7,013 nt of DNA, taken from positions 1 through 7,013 of the forward strand of contig CAYMRB010000495.1 of the NCBI GenBank assembly GCA_964392615.1, read 5' to 3'. This DNA is from CAYMRB01 sp964392615 (lineage in GTDB: Bacteria > Planctomycetota > UBA8108). Both the position numbers and the translations under genes were made by a program. Within the stretch, counting starts at the first letter, position 1, and the number at the start of each line of letters is the position of its first letter. Under the pieces are notes generated by a model. The model had not been told where the DNA came from, did no database searches, and saw only the letters and a list, made by a program, of their open reading frames with translations. Below are positions 1 through 5,980 of the stretch, piece after piece.

Positions 1-1350
1 CGCCTGCGACAGGATGTTCCCGAGCGCGGTCGCCTCGATCGGACCGGCGACGACCGGTACCCCGAGCTGCTGCGCGGTCATCCGGTTGAGCAGGTCGTGC
101 CGGCTACCGCCTCCGACGACGTGCAGCCGTTCGATGGGGCGGCCGGTGAGCTCGCTCGCCGCGCGCGCTGTGTCGGCGTACGTTTTCGCGAGCGACTCCA
201 GCACGCAGCGCACGACTTCGGCTCGACCTTCCGGGACAGCCTGGCCGGACTCGCGGCACGCGTCGCGGATGCGCGCGGGCATGTCGCCGGGAGCGGCATA
301 GCGCGGATCGTTCGGCTCGATGAACGACACCGCGGGCGCGGCCTTCTCGGCCATTTCCGCGAGCTCGGAGTACGACAGCTCGACGCCCTCGCGCTCCCAC
401 TGGCGCCGGCACTCCTGCACGAGCCAGAGGCCGGAGATGTTGCGCAGGAACCGAGTCGTGCCACCCACGCCAGCCTCGTTCGTGAAGCCGTGCTCGAGCG
501 CCTCGCTCGACAGGATCGGCCGGTCGGTCTCCACTCCGAGCAACGACCACGTGCCGCTCGACAGGAACGCCCAGCTGCCGCTCTGCGTTGCGGGGACGGC
601 TGCCACCGCGGCCGCGGTGTCGTGGCTCGCGGCCGCGATGATCGGTGGGGCGCTTTCGAGGCCGGCCTCCCGGCAGACCTCGTCGTCGAGCTCGCCGACC
701 ACCGTGCCGGAGTCGACGACCTCCGGAAAGATCTCCGGCGGCAGTCCGAGCGCATCGAGCGTTTCCGCCGACCACTGCCGCGTACGCGCGTCGAGGAGGT
801 GCGACGTGCTCGCGAGCGTCACCTCGGCCACCGGCCGCGCGCCGAGCAGATAGGCGATCAGGTCGGCCATGAGCAGCAGCCGCGCTCCCGTCTCCAGGAC
901 TTCGGGGCTGCGTTTCTTCAGCGCGTGGAGCTGAAACAGCGTGTTGAGCTCGAGGAATTGGATTCCCGTGCGCGACCACAGATCCTCGCGCGACACGATC
1001 TCGAAGACCTCGTCGAAGCTGCCCGCCGTCCGGGTGTCCCGATAATGGACAGGATTCGCGAGCAGGTCGCCGCGTCGGTCGAGGATTCCGAAGTCGACGC
1101 CCCAGCTATCGACCGCGAGCCCATCGATCCGGCGGTCAGCGAGCTGCGCGGCGGCCCGGATACCCCGGCGTATGTCCCGCAGAAGCCGGGGCAAATCCCA
1201 GCAGAGCGTGTCTCGGAGGCGAACGGGCTCGTTCCTGAAGCGGTGGGCCTCCTCGGTCGTCAGACGCCCCTCCGCGAGGCGGCCGAGGATGACGCGACCG
1301 CTCTCGGCGCCGAGGTCGACGGCGACGAAGTTTTTCGTGGTGCAGGACAT
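1..1350 (-). CDS. rhaB: L-rhamnulokinase, FGGY family (C-terminus beyond window)
   Basis: Phosphorylates L-rhamnulose to L-rhamnulose 1-phosphate with ATP, the second step of cytoplasmic L-rhamnose catabolism. The minus-strand frame is open from an ATG at 1350 to the window edge, giving 450 residues; E. coli RhaB has 489, so roughly 40 residues are missing. Visible motifs: the N-terminal phosphate-binding loop VDLGAESGR (residues 11-19), the rhamnulokinase-type VDSWGVDFG (80-88), RTGIQFLELNTLFQL, SHDTAAAV with the likely catalytic base Asp244, SSGTWSL (264-270), and the C-terminal ATPase signature VVGGG (from 411) followed by GPIEATALGN. These match RhaB throughout and exclude xylulokinase or glycerol kinase. 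The ATG is supported by GGAG at 1360-1363, nine bases upstream, and by alignment of the N-terminus with E. coli RhaB. No other in-frame ATG lies in the 90 bases upstream. It is transcribed away from the kinase locus; any rha partners would lie left of position 1. The gene looks intact. Confidence 0.96.
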   Translation of the reverse strand, partial: MSCTTKNFVAVDLGAESGRVILGRLAEGRLTTEEAHRFRNEPVRLRDTLCWDLPRLLRDIRRGIRAAAQLADRRIDGLAVDSWGVDFGILDRRGDLLANPVHYRDTRTAGSFDEVFEIVSREDLWSRTGIQFLELNTLFQLHALKKRSPEVLETGARLLLMADLIAYLLGARPVAEVTLASTSHLLDARTRQWSAETLDALGLPPEIFPEVVDSGTVVGELDDEVCREAGLESAPPIIAAASHDTAAAVAAVPATQSGSWAFLSSGTWSLLGVETDRPILSSEALEHGFTNEAGVGGTTRFLRNISGLWLVQECRRQWEREGVELSYSELAEMAEKAAPAVSFIEPNDPRYAAPGDMPARIRDACRESGQAVPEGRAEVVRCVLESLAKTYADTARAASELTGRPIERLHVVGGGSRHDLLNRMTAQQLGVPVVAGPIEATALGNILSQA

Positions 1351-1488
1351 GACGTCGGGCTCCGGCTGCGTGGCAAGCCCCGGGCCCGGCGGCGGTGTTT
1401 TCTGCGTCCGACTGCCGGCCCGGAATCGTTGGTCTGGTAACGAGTAGAGCGCCCCGGCCCGGCGTTCGTGGCCGGTCAGGGCTGGTCG

Positions 1489-1516
1489 TAGACTTTCCCA
1501 TGCAGGTGCCTAATAT
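1489..1516 (+). promoter_or_regulatory. Weak sigma70-like promoter candidate for the kinase locus
   Basis: TAGACT at 1489-1494 matches TTGACA at 4 of 6 positions, and TAATAT at 1511-1516 matches TATAAT at 4 of 6, with a 16-bp spacer. It sits in the locally A/T-rich patch of an otherwise GC-rich intergenic region, about 125 bp upstream of the kinase ATG at 1642. The match is modest and the host's sigma factor consensus is unknown, so this is only a candidate. Confidence 0.25.
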
Positions 1517-1517
1517 G

Positions 1518-1548
1518 GAAGAAGAACCCGCTCTGGCAGCCCTTCTTC
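1518..1548. repeat. Perfect 7-bp inverted repeat just downstream of the candidate promoter
   Basis: GAAGAAG at 1518-1524 and CTTCTTC at 1542-1548 are exact reverse complements separated by 17 bases. The arms are A/G and C/T rich, unlike the surrounding G/C background. The position right after the candidate -10 box would suit an operator or a leader hairpin in the kinase transcript. No T-run follows, so it is not an intrinsic terminator. It may be chance. Confidence 0.3.
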
Positions 1549-1641
1549 AGCGGACTGCCTGGGGCCTCCGTCCGGGTTCCCATCCACCCGACATCCCGAG
1601 TTCCGCGTTCTGGACTCCAACTCCCTCCGCGAGCGCGAATC

Positions 1642-2160
1642 ATGTCCGAGCCCGAACACGTCGACGAGGCTGATCAGAACCTGCTCAGCGATCCCCTTCT
1701 GCGCGACGTCCCCTCCGTCGACGGCTACAAGGTGCTCGAGCCTTGCGTGCTCTATTCGAAGGTCGGCCAGGGCGGCATGGGGGCGGTCTACCGTGGCAAG
1801 CACGTCAACCTCGACATCGATGTCGCGGTCAAGTGCCTCAAGGGCGATCTATCGGACCGCGGCGATCAGTTCATCGCCCGCTTCCAGCGCGAGGGGCGCG
1901 TCGCCGCCGCGATCGACGACAGCAACCTCATCCGCGTGTACGACGTCACGCAGCGGCACGGCGTGCACTACATCATCATGGAGTACGTCCGCGGGGAGAC
2001 CGCGGCCGAGCGCGTCGAGCGCAAGGGGAAGCTGCGCCTCGACGAGGCGCTGACGATCATCCTGTCGGCCGCGCGCGGCGTCGCGGCAGTTCAAGCCGTC
2101 GAACGTCCTGATCTCGAAGGACGGCTATGTCAAGCTCGCCGACCTCGGCCTGGCGCGTGA
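1642..2160 (+). CDS. Ser/Thr protein kinase, N-terminal fragment (frameshifted)
   Basis: This is the N-terminal half of a eukaryotic-type (Hanks, PknB-like) Ser/Thr kinase domain. After a short acidic lead, residues 42-47 form the glycine loop GQGGMG, Lys64 in VAVK is the ATP-anchoring lysine, Glu84 in RFQREGRVAAAI is the likely alpha-C glutamate, and IIMEYVRGET (111-120) is the hinge. The kinase sequence is clear up to SAARGVAA near residue 149. After that the frame reads unrelated residues (about VQAVERPDLEG onward) and stops at TGA 2158-2160, while true kinase sequence continues in the +1 frame from about 2090 (FKPSNVL). This is therefore the 5' part of one gene whose 3' part is the 2180-5326 entry. 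Alone it has no catalytic loop, metal-binding motif or C-lobe and cannot phosphorylate. The ATG at 1642 is the best start, although its Shine-Dalgarno sequence is weak. Confidence 0.85.
   Translation: MSEPEHVDEADQNLLSDPLLRDVPSVDGYKVLEPCVLYSKVGQGGMGAVYRGKHVNLDIDVAVKCLKGDLSDRGDQFIARFQREGRVAAAIDDSNLIRVYDVTQRHGVHYIIMEYVRGETAAERVERKGKLRLDEALTIILSAARGVAAVQAVERPDLEGRLCQARRPRPGA
2081..2092 (+). other. Deletion and frameshift junction removing the kinase catalytic loop
   Basis: Upstream the frame reads ARGVAA; downstream, one frame over, it reads FKPSNVLISKDGYVKLADLG. Hanks kinases have about ten residues between these points, of the type AHxxGxxHRD, containing the catalytic Asp. They are absent here in every frame. 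The simplest reading is loss of about 29 nt (26 or 32 also fit), which removes HRD and shifts the frame. A true mutation and a local assembly or base-calling error cannot be told apart from the sequence alone. Confidence 0.8.
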
Positions 2161-2179
2161 TGACGACGCGACGACGCAG

Positions 2180-5100
2180 ATGACCGCGACGAACGTCGTC
2201 GTCGGCACGCCCGCCTACATGCCGCCGGAGCAATGGGAAGGCGCGTGCAAGGTCGGACCGCCCGGCGATCTCTACGCCCTCGGTGCGACGCTGTACTTCC
2301 TGCTCGTCGGCGAGAACGCGATTCCGCGCGTCGGCGTCAGCGAGATGATGCGCCGCGTGTGCCTCGAGCCGTTCCCGGATCCGCGCGATCACGCGTCGGA
2401 CATACCGGACAACGTCGCGGAGATCGTCCGCCGCGCGACGCAGAAGGACCCGAAGGATCGGTACCCGAGCGCGCGCGACATGGTGCGAGCGCTCGAGGTC
2501 GCGGTCGGCGGCTCCGACGCGACCATCGATCTGTCGGAGAAAGGGGCCGGCGAGTACGGGCGCTCGACGCGGACCACGGTGTCGCCGCCGCCCGGGCAGA
2601 CGCTCGCGAAGGTACGAGTGCAGCTGCAGGACGCGTCGAGCGGCACGAACCGGCGGAGCAGCCCTTCGTTGGCGCGCGCGCTTCTGGCGCCGGTTCCGAT
2701 GTGGACGCGCTACGCGGCGGCAGCGATCGCGCTGTTCGCGCTCGGCGCGTTCGCCTACGGGCTGTTGGGGCAGAATCGCACCGGAACGACGATCGTGAGC
2801 GATCCCGCGCGGGGCACGATGAGCTCGGCGCCCGCTCGAACGACACCGGGCACAGGAGCGGGAGCCGATCTCGCCGGGACTCCTCCGGCGGGAACGACGC
2901 CTGGAGCCGGCGCGGATCCCGAGGCGGGGACCGATCCCGTCGTCGGAACATCGCCCCCGGCGGGAGCGACGCCTGGAGCCGGCGCGGATCCCGAGGCGGG
3001 GACCGATCCCGTCGCCGGAACGACGCCGCCGATGGGAACGACGCCGGGTGCGGGTGCGGATCCCGAGGCGGGGACCGATCCCGTCGCCGGAACGACGCCG
3101 CCGACGGGAACGACGCCTGGCGCAGGGGCGGATCCCGAGGCCGGAACCGAGCCGGCCGCGGCGACCGTGCAGATCGACAGGCTCGTCGAGGACGCCCGTC
3201 GCCTCGCTGAGAATCCCGTGACCCTGCTCGCGGCGATCGCGACGTTCGAGACCGCGCTGCGCACCGATCCCGATCACGCCGGCGCGAGGGCCGGTCTGAC
3301 GGCAGCGTACGGTGCGCGCAGTCACCAGCTCGAGCGCGACGGACGGCTCGTCGACGCCTACGACGCTGTGAAGAAGGCCGTGGAGGTAGCGACCGCCGCC
3401 GGCAGCGGGGCGGACGCGGCGCACCAGGCGCGCGTCGACGACCTGCGCGCACAGATCGAGGCGAAGCTCGCGACAGCCGTGTCTCTCACTCCCGCCACCG
3501 ACAGCCTCCTCGCTGATGCGAAGGTGACGATTCACGGCACGGTCTCGTTCGACGGGGCGCTCGACGTGACGGTCGAGGGACAGAAGATCCAGATCGAAGC
3601 CAGCTCGTTCCAGTACGACCTGCCGGAGCTTTCCGACGGCCCGACGAGCGTGCGAGTCGCGTGGAGCGCCAGCGATATCGAACGCGAGCAGACGCTCGAC
3701 CTCGTGGTCGACACGACCGCCCCGGAGGTGAGCGTCGCGAGCTTTGAAGATGGCGGCTGGACGAGTGCGCCGCTGGTGCTGACGGGACGTGTTGTCGACG
3801 CGAACCTCGGCGAGCTGACCGTGCAGCGCGAGGCGGACGAGCCGGTTGCGGCCGAGATCGACGGCGACGCGTGGAAGGTGACGTTTGACGCGGCCGCCGT
3901 GGGCGCGAACGCGCTGCGGATTCGAGCCGTCGACCGCGCGGGAAACGAGTCGGCCGAGACGACGCTGACCGTCCACGTCGACGCGGCCGACCCGATGCTC
4001 GAGGGGCTGACGCCGGAGTCGGGCAGCGGCACGAAGGAGGCGGCGATCACCGTCGCTGGCCGCGCCGTCGACGCCGACGGTGTCATCGACAGCGTCACGA
4101 TCGCGGGCGCGCCCGTCGAGATCGACGCCGACGGCAACTTCTCGGGCGACGTCGAGCTCGCGGACGAAGGGGCGCACCAGATCGAGGTGGTCGCGGTCGA
4201 CAAGGCCGGTCATGCGGCGATGCAGAGCATCGACGTGCGGCGTGACTCGACCCCGCCGGTCGTCTCGGTTCTCTCTCCGGAGCCCGAGAGCTCCGCGCCG
4301 CTCGAAGACCTGCTCGATGTGCGCGTCGGGGTCGAGGACGATTCGCCCGTCACCGTTCGCGTCGACGGTGTCGATGCGACCCAGGACGGCGACGCGTGGC
4401 TGAGCCGCGTCGAGCTCGACGCGACGGGACCGCACACGCTTCTGATCGAGGTCGTGGACGAGCTCGGCAACGCGGCGGAGGCCGTCGAGCTGGCGTTGCA
4501 CGTGACGAGCTCGATCGCGACGATCGAGGGATTCGAGCCCCCGAAGCGGAACGAGCAGGGGAAGTTCGAGTACGTCCACCAGCGCACCGGCATCCCGTTC
4601 GTGCTGCTGCGAGGACGAGGTGCGCCGATCGAGTTCGAGATGGGCGCTCCCGACACGCAGTGGTGGGGACAGGACGACGAGCGACCGCGCCACCGCGTGA
4701 CGTTGACTCCGTTCCTGATCGCGAAGTACGAGGTCACGCAGGCGCAGTGGAAGGCCGTCATGGGTTCGAACCCGTCGCGCTTCCAGCCGAACTCCGCGGC
4801 GGCGGCGGGCCCGGATGAGCTCCCGGTCGAGAACGTCACCTGGGACGAGTGCGTCGAGTTCTGCAATCGGACCGGTCTTCAGCTGCCGACCGAGGCGCAG
4901 TGGGAGTATGCGGCCGGTGGCGGCGAACCGACTCCGTTCTTCGTCGGCAAGTTCATCCTGTCTGCCGAGTTCAACTACAACGGCCTGCAGCCTTTCCGCG
5001 GCACACCGACCGGCTCTCCCGTCAAGACGCGCGGCGAGCCCGTCGCGGTCGCGTCCTTCAAGCCGAACCCCTTCGGCCTGTACAATGTGCACGGCAACGT

Positions 5101-5326
5101 CAAGGAATGGTGTCGTGACGCATTCGACAGCAAGTTCTACGCGTCCGCTGCGGTCTCGGGACCGAACCCGGTGCGCGAGGACCCAGGAACGAAGACGCGA
5201 GTCGTGCGCGGCGGCGGATACAACTCCGAAGCCGATCAGTGTCGCACGCAGTACCGCGGCCGCCGCGACAGCGACAAAAAGAGCCGCCTCGTCGGGCTGC
5301 GACCAGTCTTCGAGATCGGCGAGTAG
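2180..5326 (+). CDS. Kinase C-lobe / TM / repeat stalk / TPR-like / Ig-like / FGE-like protein (3' part of broken gene)
   Basis: This is the larger part of the split kinase gene. The frame is open from 2054; ATG 2180 is only the first ATG, has no clear ribosome binding site and lies inside the kinase domain, after the DLG motif at 2141-2149. Residue numbers count from 2180. Residues 1-110 are the activation-segment end and C-lobe (VGTPAYMPPEQW, then DLYALGATLYFLL, and DPKDRYPSARDM near the end). Residues 178-197 are a single transmembrane helix (YAAAAIALFALGAFAYGLLG). Residues 238-325 are a 24-residue repeat stalk rich in Pro/Ala/Gly/Thr/Asp. About 334-433 are TPR-like helices. About 434-774 are roughly four Ig-like sandwiches, some with DTTAP/DSTPP linkers and AVDRAGN-type ends. 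Residues 794-1048 are an FGE/SUMF1-like domain with LPTEAQWEYAA (902-912), NVHGNVKEW (969-977) and RVVRGGGY. The Cu-binding Cys pair of true FGEs is incomplete: Ser1016 replaces the first, Cys1021 remains. The expected topology is kinase inside, Ig and FGE parts outside. Formylglycine-generating activity is unlikely; a ligand-binding role is inferred. Confidence 0.88.
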   Translation: MTATNVVVGTPAYMPPEQWEGACKVGPPGDLYALGATLYFLLVGENAIPRVGVSEMMRRVCLEPFPDPRDHASDIPDNVAEIVRRATQKDPKDRYPSARDMVRALEVAVGGSDATIDLSEKGAGEYGRSTRTTVSPPPGQTLAKVRVQLQDASSGTNRRSSPSLARALLAPVPMWTRYAAAAIALFALGAFAYGLLGQNRTGTTIVSDPARGTMSSAPARTTPGTGAGADLAGTPPAGTTPGAGADPEAGTDPVVGTSPPAGATPGAGADPEAGTDPVAGTTPPMGTTPGAGADPEAGTDPVAGTTPPTGTTPGAGADPEAGTEPAAATVQIDRLVEDARRLAENPVTLLAAIATFETALRTDPDHAGARAGLTAAYGARSHQLERDGRLVDAYDAVKKAVEVATAAGSGADAAHQARVDDLRAQIEAKLATAVSLTPATDSLLADAKVTIHGTVSFDGALDVTVEGQKIQIEASSFQYDLPELSDGPTSVRVAWSASDIEREQTLDLVVDTTAPEVSVASFEDGGWTSAPLVLTGRVVDANLGELTVQREADEPVAAEIDGDAWKVTFDAAAVGANALRIRAVDRAGNESAETTLTVHVDAADPMLEGLTPESGSGTKEAAITVAGRAVDADGVIDSVTIAGAPVEIDADGNFSGDVELADEGAHQIEVVAVDKAGHAAMQSIDVRRDSTPPVVSVLSPEPESSAPLEDLLDVRVGVEDDSPVTVRVDGVDATQDGDAWLSRVELDATGPHTLLIEVVDELGNAAEAVELALHVTSSIATIEGFEPPKRNEQGKFEYVHQRTGIPFVLLRGRGAPIEFEMGAPDTQWWGQDDERPRHRVTLTPFLIAKYEVTQAQWKAVMGSNPSRFQPNSAAAAGPDELPVENVTWDECVEFCNRTGLQLPTEAQWEYAAGGGEPTPFFVGKFILSAEFNYNGLQPFRGTPTGSPVKTRGEPVAVASFKPNPFGLYNVHGNVKEWCRDAFDSKFYASAAVSGPNPVREDPGTKTRVVRGGGYNSEADQCRTQYRGRRDSDKKSRLVGLRPVFEIGE
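2891..3160 (+). repeat. 72-bp coding tandem repeat (about 3.7 copies)
   Basis: Units begin at 2891, 2963, 3035 and 3107 (the last is partial). Each encodes 24 residues of the form GTTPGAGADPEAGTDP followed by VAGTTPPx. Long stretches are identical at the DNA level, for example GGATCCCGAGGCGGGGACCG in units 1-3, so the expansion is recent or kept alike by recombination. A degenerate earlier copy (TTPGTGAGADLAGTPPA) precedes unit 1. The repeat follows the transmembrane helix and probably forms a flexible, extended extracytoplasmic spacer. Copy-number changes keep the reading frame. Confidence 0.92.
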
Positions 5327-5345
5327 GCGCTCAGCGGGCCATTCT

Positions 5346-5386
5346 CCTCGACGTGCCGGATTCGCAAGGACCCATCGGCGTCGAGG
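5346..5386 (+). promoter_or_regulatory. Predicted RNA hairpin covering the mogA ribosome binding site
   Basis: CCTCGACG at 5346-5353 is a perfect reverse complement of CGTCGAGG at 5379-5386. After a small bulge, CCG at 5356-5358 can pair with CGG at 5376-5378, leaving a loop of about 17 bases. The 3' arm contains GAGG (5383-5386), the Shine-Dalgarno sequence of mogA six bases before its TTG start, so the folded RNA would hide it. No T-run follows, so it is not an intrinsic terminator. A regulatory role is inference only; it bears no resemblance that I can see to the known molybdenum-cofactor riboswitch. Confidence 0.4.
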
Positions 5387-5392
5387 TGAGAT

Positions 5393-5971
5393 TTGAGCGA
5401 CAACTCGAAGGACGATCGTGACTTCGTCGCGCGCGTCGGAATCGTGACGGTGTCCGACCGCGCCAGTCGTGGTGAGTACGAGGATCGAGGCGGGCCCGCG
5501 ATTCGCGCGTATCTCGAGGAGGTGCTGACATCGCCGTTCGAGGCGGTCGCGCGCATCGTCCCCGACGAGGTCGACGCGCTGGAGCGCGCACTGATCGAGC
5601 TCTGCGACGACGAGCGCTGCTGTCTCGTCATCACGACGGGAGGAACGGGGCCGGCGCGGCGCGACATCACTCCGGAGGTGACCGAACGTGTCAGCGAGAA
5701 GCTGATGCCCGGCTTCGGCGAGCTGATGCGCGCGGTGTCGCTCCGAGCGGTGCCGACCGCGATCCTGTCGCGACAGACCGCCGGCATCCGCGGCGGTGCG
5801 CTCATCGTCAACCTGCCCGGGCAGCCGAAAGCGATCGGCGAGTGCCTCGACGCGGTCTTCCCGGCGATCCCGTATTGCGTCGATCTGATCGAAGGACCGT
5901 GGCTGCGAACCGATCCGACGCGCATCCGCGCGTTCCGGCCGAAGTCGTCGCCGCGCGTGGAATCGGAATAG
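5393..5971 (+). CDS. mogA: Molybdopterin adenylyltransferase MogA
   Basis: Activates molybdopterin with ATP to give adenylylated molybdopterin, the step before MoeA inserts molybdate, in cytoplasmic molybdenum cofactor synthesis. The 192-residue product matches E. coli MogA (195 residues) end to end: VGIVTVSDRASRGEYEDRG (residues 15-33), the molybdopterin-binding motif TTGGTGPARRD (81-91), MPGFGELMR (105-113), PTAILSRQ (121-128), NLPGQPKAI (140-148), the conserved end YCVDLIEGPW and the terminal FRPKS. The start is TTG at 5393. It is chosen because GAGG at 5383-5386 lies six bases upstream, an in-frame stop at 5387-5389 rules out longer forms, and the next possible starts would cut into the first beta strand. 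It lies 66 bp after the kinase-FGE gene and 9 bp before the propeller gene, so it is probably co-transcribed at least with the latter. No moeA or moaA is in the window. The gene looks intact. Confidence 0.96.
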   Translation: MSDNSKDDRDFVARVGIVTVSDRASRGEYEDRGGPAIRAYLEEVLTSPFEAVARIVPDEVDALERALIELCDDERCCLVITTGGTGPARRDITPEVTERVSEKLMPGFGELMRAVSLRAVPTAILSRQTAGIRGGALIVNLPGQPKAIGECLDAVFPAIPYCVDLIEGPWLRTDPTRIRAFRPKSSPRVESE

Positions 5972-5980
5972 AGCCAGATC

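Larger units (their letters stand above)
1351..1641. other. Divergent intergenic region between rhaB and the kinase locus
   Basis: These 291 bp separate two divergently transcribed genes and must hold the start signals of both. No convincing coding frame, tRNA or known riboswitch is visible. The part near rhaB is very G/C rich and has a 6-bp inverted repeat, CCGGCC at 1454-1459 with GGCCGG at 1470-1475, which could be chance at this composition. The middle (about 1486-1526) is the only relatively A/T-rich patch and holds the candidate promoter listed separately. No good promoter was seen for rhaB. Confidence 0.6.

Noticed and set aside
97..1440. A 447-codon plus-strand open frame over rhaB
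   Set aside because: It is antisense to the convincing rhamnulokinase and has an Arg-rich composition with no domain; another shadow of codon bias.
1454..1475. CCGGCC/GGCCGG inverted repeat considered as a terminator or operator
   Set aside because: It is short, pure G/C in a very GC-rich context, has no T-run and neither gene ends there; chance is a sufficient explanation.
2140..2182. Programmed ribosomal frameshift joining the two kinase parts
   Set aside because: No slippery heptamer is visible at the junction, and about ten essential codons including HRD are missing, so frame switching alone would not give a working kinase.
2891..3160. Direct repeats considered as a CRISPR array
   Set aside because: Units are contiguous and similar throughout, with no unique spacers, and they code in frame for a protein stalk.
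2755..3264. Minus-strand open frame with Gly/Val/Pro/Ala repeats
   Set aside because: It mirrors the 72-bp tandem repeat of the kinase-FGE gene and has no start signal or independent support.
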